From: Candidatus Gastranaerophilales bacterium
GTDB taxonomy: Bacteria; Cyanobacteriota; Vampirovibrionia; Gastranaerophilales; Gastranaerophilaceae
DNA: 38,162 nucleotides
Direction: 5' to 3'
NCBI GenBank assembly: GCA_900552525.1
Contig: UNSK01000016.1
Span: 1-38,162 of the forward strand
Shown here: positions 15,515 to 23,396 of the stretch, one piece after another
Layout: every line of letters begins with the position of its first letter
Position numbering within the stretch: position 1 is the first letter of the stretch
Position numbers and translations under genes: made by a program
Notes under the pieces: model-generated
The model's input: only the letters and a program-made list of their open reading frames with translations
Told to the model about the DNA's origin: nothing
Databases searched by the model: none

Positions 15515-18136
15515 ATGAAAGTCGAAAGTATAAACTGTTCATATAATAAATACAAACTCCCGAATAAAAAGCATAATTCAGTCGGCTTTAGAGCTGCTTC
15601 TCCCAAGCTCTTTCAGCAGAAGCCGAATTTTGCAAGCAGAATTAAAGCATTTATCAATTCATTATTCAAAAAAGAGCAAGCTGTAAAAGGGGGTAAAGCC
15701 AAACTTCAAGAAATCGGGTTTGACACAGAGGAGATACGTATACTGGCTAAAAGGACAAATGTTAGTGATGCAAGTGATTTCATAAAAAAAGCGATTGATG
15801 CAGGATGTTCAAAATCTCTTATATATAATTACTTCCCAATTGCAACCGGTCTTACTATCAAAGATTTTTCTGATTTTTTGGGGCTTGGATTTACTGATTT
15901 TGGTAAGCTAAATGATTTGGCTGAACAACTTTATGATGATGATAAGAATTATGATAAAAGGTTTATAGAAGCGGCTAAAGAAATTTATAAAGAAACAGGA
16001 GAGTTTAATTCACACTTAGTTTTTTCCTGCAGGCATCCTGACACAAAAGAATATTTGCCAGAGATTTTTGAATTCATAAAAGCCAATCTCAATGAAAACG
16101 ATTTATACCGCTATCTTGAATTCGCCAGAAACTCTGCTCTTGATAAAATTCTTCCGGAGAAAGTTGAAATATGTAAATATATCTATAACAGCGACATATG
16201 GAACCAAATATCTCCAATAATGGCAATTATCGCTGATTGTGATGAAATAAAAAAAGATGATTGCAAAGAGTTATTTGAGCTTTTTGAAAAAATAGACGCA
16301 TACGATGAAGAAGTGGATGATCCATGGCTAAATAGCTGTGTTAAAAATGTTGATGAGCTTAAAACAATTCTAAGGATATTTGATACAGCGCTTAAGAAAA
16401 AAGAAATCTTGAGAGAGGCGCAATGTGAGATTACAACCCAGGATATTTATGATTTAATAATGGGGAATCAGCAAAGAACCATGTTTGCAGTAAATACGCT
16501 CGGAGAAAAATCATTTATTGATTCTTTCAAGCATAAATATGATTATGTTGAGGATTATATGCAATTCTTTGCTGATTCTAACAATAAAACTGTTGATGAA
16601 GACTTACTGCGTGTAATCAACCCCGAAAATTCATCGCTGTACAAAGAACTTGAGAGCAAAATAAAAGCTTTGAAAAAATCTTTGGCAGATTCTCCGGACA
16701 AACAGAAAACTATTAAGGCAATTAACAACGCAGCATATCAAAAAAATAAGCTGATTAAAGATTCTATAAAAGATCCGAAAGATAAATTGGAGCTTGCTAT
16801 AATGTACTTTACCGTAAAAGATAGCTGTAATGAAGCTGCTCTTGAAAAGATCAAGCAGTATATGAATTACAAAACCGACGAGGAAAAAGCTAAATTCTAT
16901 GAGGTCTGTAATGAGCTTATATTTGATGTTTTAGAAACAGATCTGGTGCACGATCCTCACCCGAATATAAAAAGACTTCTCGACTTCTCTAAATCAAAAT
17001 ATCTTCCTGCTCTTTTTAACTGTGATGCAGAATTCAAAGAGAATTTTAACCTTATGGTAAGCAGATTATACGACCATCTTGATAAGAATGTCCTAAACTG
17101 TTTTAACAGCCTGCCTCAGAACATAGAAACAAAAGCTGCGTTTGCAAAACTTGGACTTCATTACAGTAAGTGGGTCAAATCCAGCAAGTATTCATTTGTA
17201 GAAACAGAAGTCAAACTTGATACTGAAAACATGAAACAACATGCTCTTACAAACTTTGAGAAAGATATTAACGACGACTTGTATAAACTAATACCGGATG
17301 AAGAAAAACAAAAAATCGCAAAAGCCTTAAAATCATCCGGATTTGATATCAAAGAGATAGAGCAGACCGTTTTTGGGGAAGGCGGATGGTTCGATGGAAC
17401 AAAAAAGGTGTTGAAATTATACAAGAATGATAAGCCTGCGGTTTTTGAAGATTTAAAAGAAATTCTGAATATTTTTAATACAGAGTTTAATACCAACCCG
17501 TTTTGGACAAGAGAGTACAGTGACGAAAGCATTAATAATGCAAAAGAAAATTTCAAAACCCATATTTCAAAGCTCAGGTACAACGAAGTCAAAAATGCAC
17601 TTACGAATAAAAAAGACAGAACTACACGTATTCGAGTAGAAAAAACAAATATGAACAATATTCCTCACGCTCTGTTTCTCGGAAATCACGCAAGCTGCTG
17701 CACAGCAGTCGACAGTTTTAACGGCTGGAGTGCTCCTGCATATATTATGAACAAGCTTATCTCCTCTATTGAAGTCAAAGACGGAGATAATTTTATTGGA
17801 AATACAATGTGTTACATTGCCCTGATAGATAACAAACCGGCGCTTGTACTTGATAACATAGAACTTAAGCCGCAATACCAGTACAATGACAAAATAAGAG
17901 ATGCGATTTTTGAATATGCAAAGAAACTATGTGCTGAGCTAGGCAAACCTCAAATGGCTATATATCTGGGACCTAACAGACATAAAGTCAATCTGGACGA
18001 ATTCCCAATAGAAAATAAACATTTTACGATTGTCGGCTCAACCGGAGATGACAAAATTTATCTGGATTATGATGCAGAAGCACACCAAATATCAAAGGAT
18101 TTAACCATTGACTCTCCTATGTACAAAATAAGATAA
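15515..18136 (+). CDS. Large lineage-specific protein with FRA tag
   Basis: An 873-residue protein that I cannot assign. The basic, Asn/Lys-rich N-terminus carries 'SVGFRAASP' (22-30), like the tag in several other proteins here. From about 60 to 700 it is charged and mostly helical, with no membrane segment. The C-terminal 150 residues look like a separate globular domain. It includes 'LGNHASCCTAVDSFNGW' with adjacent Cys728 and Cys729 and a nearby His725, then 'CYIALIDNKPALVLDNIEL' and 'IRDAIFEYAKKLCAELG'. The latter part has the strand-helix rhythm of acyltransferase-like folds, but no motif is decisive. No ribosome site precedes its ATG. An exported effector or surface protein is possible, but only a guess. 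Confidence 0.75.
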   Translation: MKVESINCSYNKYKLPNKKHNSVGFRAASPKLFQQKPNFASRIKAFINSLFKKEQAVKGGKAKLQEIGFDTEEIRILAKRTNVSDASDFIKKAIDAGCSKSLIYNYFPIATGLTIKDFSDFLGLGFTDFGKLNDLAEQLYDDDKNYDKRFIEAAKEIYKETGEFNSHLVFSCRHPDTKEYLPEIFEFIKANLNENDLYRYLEFARNSALDKILPEKVEICKYIYNSDIWNQISPIMAIIADCDEIKKDDCKELFELFEKIDAYDEEVDDPWLNSCVKNVDELKTILRIFDTALKKKEILREAQCEITTQDIYDLIMGNQQRTMFAVNTLGEKSFIDSFKHKYDYVEDYMQFFADSNNKTVDEDLLRVINPENSSLYKELESKIKALKKSLADSPDKQKTIKAINNAAYQKNKLIKDSIKDPKDKLELAIMYFTVKDSCNEAALEKIKQYMNYKTDEEKAKFYEVCNELIFDVLETDLVHDPHPNIKRLLDFSKSKYLPALFNCDAEFKENFNLMVSRLYDHLDKNVLNCFNSLPQNIETKAAFAKLGLHYSKWVKSSKYSFVETEVKLDTENMKQHALTNFEKDINDDLYKLIPDEEKQKIAKALKSSGFDIKEIEQTVFGEGGWFDGTKKVLKLYKNDKPAVFEDLKEILNIFNTEFNTNPFWTREYSDESINNAKENFKTHISKLRYNEVKNALTNKKDRTTRIRVEKTNMNNIPHALFLGNHASCCTAVDSFNGWSAPAYIMNKLISSIEVKDGDNFIGNTMCYIALIDNKPALVLDNIELKPQYQYNDKIRDAIFEYAKKLCAELGKPQMAIYLGPNRHKVNLDEFPIENKHFTIVGSTGDDKIYLDYDAEAHQISKDLTIDSPMYKIR

Positions 18137-18137
18137 G

Positions 18138-18635
18138 TTATACATCACCGATTTTTTCAAGCATAACAACAGCCTGCGCTTCAATCGCAAGTTCCGCCCC
18201 GACGGCATCAAGCTGCTCTTTTGTTTTTGCCTTTATAGATATATCCATTGTTTCAAGTCCGAGTATCGGCGCTATTACAGCTTTCATTTCAGGAATATAA
18301 GGCATCATCTTCGGAGCTTGAGCAATAATATTTGTATCAATATTATTAATCCAATAGCCCTGAGCCTGAACTTTATCATAAACTTTTTTCAATAACAGAA
18401 GGCTGTCTGCATCTTTAAATCTGTCATCTGTATCCGGAAATAAAGTACCAATGTCTTCCATTGCCATTGCTCCTAATAGAGCATCAATAATCGCATGCAC
18501 TAATACGTCTGCATCAGAATGCCCGAGCAAACCTTTTTCATAAGGAATTTTAACTCCGCCGACAATGAGTGCACGGCCTTCGACTAATCTATGAATATCG
18601 TACCCAATACCTATTCTGAAATTTTGTTCTGACAT
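18138..18635 (-). CDS. ispF: 2-C-methyl-D-erythritol 2,4-cyclodiphosphate synthase IspF
   Basis: Forms the cyclic diphosphate intermediate of the non-mevalonate isoprenoid pathway, releasing CMP. The 165-residue protein contains 'RIGIGYDIHRL' with metal ligands Asp13 and His15, 'GLLGHSDADVLVHAIIDALLG' in part with His47, and 'DIGTLFPDTD', all typical of the trimeric enzyme. The C-terminus 'AVVMLEKIGD' is close to that of other members. The ATG is preceded by AGAGGG. The gene stands alone on the minus strand, ending one base from the stop of the convergent large protein gene; no terminator separates them. Its presence implies that the cell makes isoprenoids by the MEP route. Confidence 0.96.
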   Translation of the reverse strand: MSEQNFRIGIGYDIHRLVEGRALIVGGVKIPYEKGLLGHSDADVLVHAIIDALLGAMAMEDIGTLFPDTDDRFKDADSLLLLKKVYDKVQAQGYWINNIDTNIIAQAPKMMPYIPEMKAVIAPILGLETMDISIKAKTKEQLDAVGAELAIEAQAVVMLEKIGDV

Positions 18636-18726
18636 GTATAAAACCCTCTAATACTACATCCTGTATATACTTATTATAACATATTTTTTATTGTTTTTTA
18701 GATTTGCTTAATATATCTTAACAAAG

Positions 18727-18754
18727 TTGAACAAAAAAGGCAATTATTTAGAAT
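18727..18754 (+). promoter_or_regulatory. Candidate promoter for the 18806 gene
   Basis: TTGAAC (18727-18732), a 16-base spacer and TAGAAT (18749-18754) would start transcription near 18761, giving a leader of about 45 bases. Confidence 0.5.
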
Positions 18755-18805
18755 ATAAATACTTTATATATATGTAAGAGATATTCAAAAGAGAGAGTGA
18801 AATTT

Positions 18806-19051
18806 ATGGCAGCTACATACGATGCAATTGAAAGAAATAAAAAACCAGCAGGCTCTTTAGAAATTCCTGAAAACTTTCATTTCTACTATTTGAATAAACA
18901 AGACAGACAAATGAGATTTAACAACGGCGGAGATCCTATTTACGCTGTGTTCGATAAAATTGACAACAGACCGCTATCTAAAATCGCTAAAGATTTCGTC
19001 AAAGAATTAAAAGATGACTCTATCAGATTTATTTCTACTTTACTTAAATAA
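18806..19051 (+). CDS. Small conserved-looking protein
   Basis: An 81-residue soluble protein with no recognised family. It begins 'MAATYDAIERNKKPAGSLEI' and contains 'FHFYYLNKQDRQMRFNNGGD' in the middle. The C-terminal half is helical ('LSKIAKDFVKELKDD'). The ATG at 18806 is preferred to an in-frame GTG nine bases upstream, since the purine-rich GAGAGAG then sits at usual spacing. It has its own promoter-like sequence and appears monocistronic. Its last eight bases overlap the end of the convergent YkgJ-like gene. Confidence 0.65.
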   Translation: MAATYDAIERNKKPAGSLEIPENFHFYYLNKQDRQMRFNNGGDPIYAVFDKIDNRPLSKIAKDFVKELKDDSIRFISTLLK

Positions 19052-19616
19052 TAAAATCTTCTTGAGCAAGCCATTCAACTAAAGGCTTATCTTCTCCAAA
19101 AAAGATATCAAATTCTTTTTCTACTTTAGACCCTCGTAAAAACTTTCTGTTTATATTATATGCTAGCGGCTCACTGCCGTCTTTAGCATTTCCTAGAAGA
19201 GTTTGGGTTTCTGTATCATAAACTTCGGAATAGTTTAAATTCAGATTAACACAGAAGGGAATTCGCTTCTTTTCTTTCTCATCAAAAGATATCAGCCCAA
19301 AAGTTCGGCATATAATCCCTCTTGCAGGATAAACAGAGCAAATGCCGTCTACCAGAAAAGGACATTCATACATTTTTTCGCGGGCTTTCTTTAATAAATT
19401 TATAATATTATCATCAACCCTGGTTTTCAAGTCATCAGGAAGCTCATTATAATAAAGCATCATATTAATATATTCAAGTTCAGATAATGGATATTCTCCC
19501 TCACGGCAGCAATAAGCACACCCTTTTTTACATTTAATAAAAGTTTTTTGAGCTTCAAACATTTTTGCCAGTTTCTTGTCTAAAAACTCTAAATACTCTC
19601 TATAACGCGTTATCAT
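19044..19616 (-). CDS. YkgJ-like Cys-cluster protein
   Basis: A protein of about 190 residues with the Cys pattern of the YkgJ/CxxCxxCC family, thought to bind zinc or an iron-sulfur cluster. The first cluster is 'FIKCKKGCAYCCREGEYPL'; the second is 'CPFLVDGICSVYPARGIICR'. The family's exact activity is unknown; the domain resembles accessory or maturation proteins. The start is uncertain: a GTG at 19652 gives 202 residues, while the ATG at 19616 used here has AGG at seven-base spacing and overlaps the upstream gene by only 17 bases. It is the last gene of the nrnA-yihY operon and converges with a small plus-strand gene. Confidence 0.8.
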   Translation of the reverse strand: MITRYREYLEFLDKKLAKMFEAQKTFIKCKKGCAYCCREGEYPLSELEYINMMLYYNELPDDLKTRVDDNIINLLKKAREKMYECPFLVDGICSVYPARGIICRTFGLISFDEKEKKRIPFCVNLNLNYSEVYDTETQTLLGNAKDGSEPLAYNINRKFLRGSKVEKEFDIFFGEDKPLVEWLAQEDFII

Positions 19617-20484
19617 TTCTGAGCCTGTCCCGTCTTGCTTTGATTTCTTCACAACGTTCTAATTTATTATACAACTGAGAGTTAATCTCTCCACCGATAA
19701 GAATTAATATCGATGTATAGTAGAGCCACATCATCATAACAGCAAAGCCAGCAATTGTGCCATATACAAAGTTATAAGTGTGAAGGTTGTTTATATATAC
19801 AGAAAACAACCAGGAGCCTAACAACCAGGATATACAGAAAAATATTGATCCTGGGAACGCACTGTGCCTCCGCAGCTTTTCATTACCGCTTAAATCAGGA
19901 AGGATATAGTAGCTTAAATAAGCCATTATAAATAAAGTAAAAAACGCAATAGGCCAGCGTACAAAAAGCATAATATTAGCAAGATGCTGCGTCATCCCTA
20001 TGTAGGCTACCAGAAATTTTATAATTACTTTACCGAATACAATCATTGTAATACTAAGAAAAAGAACCAGAGTATTTACAAATACCATTATTAGTGCGAG
20101 AAGCCTTGAATAAAGAAAATTTCTTGTTTCCTTAACTTTATAAGCTCTGTTTAATCCTTTTGCGACAATTGCCATTGTATTAGTAGAAAGAAAAAGCGTA
20201 ATACAAAAACCTAAAACAGCTACAAGCCCGCCTTTTTTAAAGAAAAAGACCTCATTTAAAACAGTATTTACAACATTAAGCACATCATTAGGCATTATGC
20301 TCTGCATAAAAATAAATATTGGCTGCATAAAATACTGTTTGCCAATATAACCGAAAAGAGCAGTTAAAAAGAGTATAAAAGGACAAATGCCGATACACAG
20401 CATAAACCCCATTTCGGATGCCATGCCGAAAAAATCATGCTCTACTACGGAGTTTATTATATTTTTTAATGTTTTAAATCTCAC
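19600..20484 (-). CDS. YihY/BrkB-family inner-membrane protein
   Basis: A 294-residue membrane protein with about six hydrophobic helices. It shows the YihY/UPF0761 pattern: an N-terminal 'DFFGMASEMGFMLCIGICPF', where the helix begins after an amphipathic segment, a central 'FLSTNTMAIVAKGLNRAYKV', and near the end 'FVYGTIAGFAVMMMWLYYTS' followed by 'ILIGGEINSQL'. The family was once called ribonuclease BN by mistake; its real role is unknown, and transport or envelope functions have been proposed. It starts with GTG overlapping the nrnA stop (GTGA), so it is translationally coupled to that gene. Confidence 0.88.
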   Translation of the reverse strand: MRFKTLKNIINSVVEHDFFGMASEMGFMLCIGICPFILFLTALFGYIGKQYFMQPIFIFMQSIMPNDVLNVVNTVLNEVFFFKKGGLVAVLGFCITLFLSTNTMAIVAKGLNRAYKVKETRNFLYSRLLALIMVFVNTLVLFLSITMIVFGKVIIKFLVAYIGMTQHLANIMLFVRWPIAFFTLFIMAYLSYYILPDLSGNEKLRRHSAFPGSIFFCISWLLGSWLFSVYINNLHTYNFVYGTIAGFAVMMMWLYYTSILILIGGEINSQLYNKLERCEEIKARRDRLRNDNAL

Positions 20485-21428
20485 TGCTTAATTTCTCTCA
20501 ATATTTTTGCAACCGCATCCTTAACGCCGGCTTTGATAGTGCATCCGGCTGCAAATGTATGTCCGCCTCCGCCAAATTTTGCACACACTTCTGCAACATC
20601 AATACCTTTGCTTCGCATAGAAATCTTTGTAAGTTTAGAATCAACTTCTTTTGCGATAAAAGAAACTTCTGTAGTGTCAATTGCTCTTAAAGTTTCGGCT
20701 ATCCCGTCTGTATAGTCATCACCTGCTGAGAATTTTTCTAAATCCTTTTTATAAACTGTTGTATACACAATTTTATTATCGTCAAGAAAAACCGCGTTAT
20801 TTACGCAGTAATTTTGGAACATAACAAAGTTTTTAGTCTTAGTTTCATAGCATTTTTTGTAAATATAATTAGGAAGAGCTCCTTTTTCTACAAGTTCTGC
20901 AGCAGCTCTAAATACATTCGCCGAAGTATTTTCGAACCTAAAATTTCCCGTATCCGTCATTATGGCAGTGTACAAACAAATTGCCGAGTCTTTATCAATT
21001 TCCCACGTGTTAGCTTTAAAGTAGTCATACAAGACCTCACCGCAGGAACTCGCATCAGGATTAATTATCTGGTAATCTCCAAACCCGGGATTAGTTTTAT
21101 GATGGTCAATATTAACCGAACATTTTGCTTTTTCAAAAAGGATTTTGGAATCCATAACTCTGTCTATTGCTGCAACATCAAGACTTATAACTAAATCGTA
21201 AACAAGTGATTTATCATAATATCTTTGAGCTAAATCAATATTAGGCAGAAATTTATAATTATATGGAATATTAGACACTACATTCATATCTGCTTTTTTT
21301 TTAAAGCGATGATAAATCATGCTGTAAAGCGCACACATTGACCCGAGTGTATCGCCATCAGGGTTCATGTGAGATAATAATAGTATCTTTCCAGAAGATT
21401 TTATGATATCATCTAAATTACAAATCAT
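20481..21428 (-). CDS. nrnA: DHH phosphoesterase, NrnA type
   Basis: A 315-residue DHH/DHHA1 enzyme, most like NrnA, which degrades short oligoribonucleotides and 3'-phosphoadenosine phosphate. Metal-binding motifs are visible: 'LLLSHMNPDGDTLGSM' (His20, Asp24, Asp26), 'SLDVAAIDR', 'NIDHHKTN' and 'TDTGNFRFENT'. The C-terminal DHHA1 domain ends in 'KFGGGGHTFAAGC', the substrate-binding Gly-rich loop. No clear ribosome site precedes the ATG. It heads a minus operon with a YihY-like and a YkgJ-like gene, and is divergent from a DciA-like gene 24 bases away, so the two probably share a compact control region. Confidence 0.92.
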   Translation of the reverse strand: MICNLDDIIKSSGKILLLSHMNPDGDTLGSMCALYSMIYHRFKKKADMNVVSNIPYNYKFLPNIDLAQRYYDKSLVYDLVISLDVAAIDRVMDSKILFEKAKCSVNIDHHKTNPGFGDYQIINPDASSCGEVLYDYFKANTWEIDKDSAICLYTAIMTDTGNFRFENTSANVFRAAAELVEKGALPNYIYKKCYETKTKNFVMFQNYCVNNAVFLDDNKIVYTTVYKKDLEKFSAGDDYTDGIAETLRAIDTTEVSFIAKEVDSKLTKISMRSKGIDVAEVCAKFGGGGHTFAAGCTIKAGVKDAVAKILREIKQ

Positions 21429-21452
21429 AACAAGATAATAATAACATAAACA

Positions 21453-21782
21453 ATGAAAAAATTTCTTTATACAGATTTTGAAGGGGTAGATAATATCATA
21501 AGCTCAATGATGGATAATCCGCAGCTTAAAAAAGCTGTTACGCGGACTAACCTGATGAACTTCTGGGATAAAATACTGCCTCAAAAATTCAGGGGTAAAT
21601 CAAGACCTTACTCTATGCTGCCAGGTTCCGTAATGGTAATTGCCTGCGAAAATCCGATTGTTGCACAGGAATTGTCATTGCATAAAATTATATTGCTTAA
21701 GAAATTTGAACCTTATCTCAAAACATTAAAAATGCGCGTTATTGACTTCAAATTTGACCCTAAAAAGTGGATAGTTAATTAA
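21453..21782 (+). CDS. DUF721/DciA-like protein
   Basis: A 109-residue protein that fits the DUF721 fold of DciA, the ancestral loader of the replicative helicase DnaB. The N-terminal part has 'LMNFWDKILPQKFRGKSRPY', like the W..I(V/L) and R-P segment of the family. The middle 'MLPGSVMVIACENPIVAQEL' gives the typical strand followed by 'a.EL', and the end is a helix and strand ('LKTLKMRVIDFKF'). The match is by pattern, not strong identity. No ribosome site is visible before its ATG. It is divergent from nrnA and its stop overlaps the convergent repeat-protein gene by eight bases. Confidence 0.65.
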   Translation: MKKFLYTDFEGVDNIISSMMDNPQLKKAVTRTNLMNFWDKILPQKFRGKSRPYSMLPGSVMVIACENPIVAQELSLHKIILLKKFEPYLKTLKMRVIDFKFDPKKWIVN

Positions 21783-23223
21783 ACCACCCTTTTCTCATAT
21801 TATTTTTTGCAAGTTCTATGGCTTCAGAAACTGTATACTTATATTCGCCTTGTTCATTCTTTTCATTTGCAAATTTGTCATACGGATACCAATAAGAATT
21901 AGTTGTTATATAGCGGTTTTGAACCAATTCTACAATTTCTTTCGCACTATATTTACGTTGTGTATTCATAAAATGGCTTATATCGCGGTCTCTGTACTCA
22001 CTTTTTACCTGCAGCAATTCTTTGCACTGCTCAGATGTGAAAAATGGCTTGCCATTTTCATCAATAAACTTCATATGATTTATGTCTGTTGCATAAAAAT
22101 ATTTATCCATTTCACTAAGAATATTTAAACACTCTTTTTCATTAAACATAGGCTGTAAATTATCATATCTTGCATTAATAAGATTTCTAGCCTTAGTAGG
22201 AAATCTGTTTACATGCTTAGCAATTTTTCCTGCCATTTCGTCCGGCAAAACTTCTCCGTTTTCTAAAACAATGGGTGTTTTATTTGCTATAGCCGTATTT
22301 ACTTTTTCAAAAATACAATCTGCGCTTATCCAGCCAACCTGCTTATCCCAGGCATCCATTTTCTCTTGCTTAATTCTTTTTTCTTCTGCTAGCTGATTAG
22401 CTTTTTCTTCGGCTCTTTGCCTTGCAGCAGCTTCTGCCTGTATTCGTTTTTCCTTTTCTATTTGAGCCTTTTCATCTTCTTTTTTTCTAGCCTCTGCTTC
22501 AAGTAATTCTTGTTTTTCAGCCTCAGCCTTCTGAAGAGCCTCTTCTTTTTGAACATAGATACTGTTTATTTTCTGAATAAGTTTTTTTGCACCGTCTAGT
22601 TTATCAGAAGACAATAATGCTTCTTGTAGAATGGCAGGATTTTCCTCTATTTTTTCACCTACACTATACACTACATTCAAGCAATCATAAGCACTAAGAT
22701 TTTTTAAGGTTAATACTGAATTGAAAGCTTCTGGATAATTATAAATAGCTTCTGCATTCCCCATTAACAAGGCACAATCAGATGTATTAAATCTTGGTTT
22801 GTCATTACTATCCTTTTCTTCCAATATCTTTTTAAAAATATTTGGATATTTTTCAATGTTTTCAGCTGCATCTTCAAAAAGATTTAAGGCTTCAGAACCA
22901 TTAAATCTCGGAGTTTTATCTTCATATTTAGCGTTTATTATCCTCGAAAAAGCTTTTGAAAAAAGTTTAATATCTTCTGCTTTATTAAGTATATCAAGCT
23001 TTTCTTCCGGTGAGAATCTTGATAGTCCCTTTAAGCCGTAATCTTTATTTCTCAATTCAAATTCATTTTTATAATACTCATTTACTGCCTCGGAAGGATT
23101 TACCCCATCTTTTTTAGATGCAGCATAAAGGCTTCCTGCTGTTACTGTAAGAATTGCAGCTCCTTTTTTTAAAGCCTGATTACCTTTAAACGGGTTAGAT
23201 ACCAAGATTTTATCAACTTTCAT
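21775..23223 (-). CDS. Repeat and coiled-coil protein with FKG tag
   Basis: A 482-residue protein with no recognised family. The N-terminus 'MKVDKILVSNPFKGNQ' carries the FKG tag (12-14), followed by a short hydrophobic segment (about 22-34). About five copies of a degenerate module surround a central charged coiled coil (about 215-275, Glu/Lys/Ala-rich with 'EKEKRIQAEAAARQRAEEK'). Each module has a 'P(R/M/F).F(N/T)..(E/S)(A/C)' core: 'KTPRFNGSEALNL', 'KPRFNTSDCALL', 'QPMFNEKECLNIL', 'KPFFTSEQCKELL', 'YKYTVSEAIELA'. A good AAAGGAG site precedes the ATG. A scaffold or surface role is possible; nothing in the sequence shows a catalytic activity. Confidence 0.75.
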   Translation of the reverse strand: MKVDKILVSNPFKGNQALKKGAAILTVTAGSLYAASKKDGVNPSEAVNEYYKNEFELRNKDYGLKGLSRFSPEEKLDILNKAEDIKLFSKAFSRIINAKYEDKTPRFNGSEALNLFEDAAENIEKYPNIFKKILEEKDSNDKPRFNTSDCALLMGNAEAIYNYPEAFNSVLTLKNLSAYDCLNVVYSVGEKIEENPAILQEALLSSDKLDGAKKLIQKINSIYVQKEEALQKAEAEKQELLEAEARKKEDEKAQIEKEKRIQAEAAARQRAEEKANQLAEEKRIKQEKMDAWDKQVGWISADCIFEKVNTAIANKTPIVLENGEVLPDEMAGKIAKHVNRFPTKARNLINARYDNLQPMFNEKECLNILSEMDKYFYATDINHMKFIDENGKPFFTSEQCKELLQVKSEYRDRDISHFMNTQRKYSAKEIVELVQNRYITTNSYWYPYDKFANEKNEQGEYKYTVSEAIELAKNNMRKGWFN

Positions 23224-23396
23224 TTCAATACTCCTTTTTTAATTGCAAGTACTTATACTTAACAGCTGTAAATACAAAATTTTTACTATATTTTTACAAA
23301 AATTTACATAAAAGTCTTTTTTTATTACCTTAGTCGGCTATTTTTAGGTGCTTTATAATGTTTATGTTATTATATTCTTAATTGGAGAGGATTATT

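Noticed and set aside
22380..22560. Simple repeat or mobile element in the minus-strand gene at 21775
   Set aside because: The repetitive look comes from Glu/Lys/Ala codons of a coiled coil; there are no inverted repeats, transposase or target duplications.
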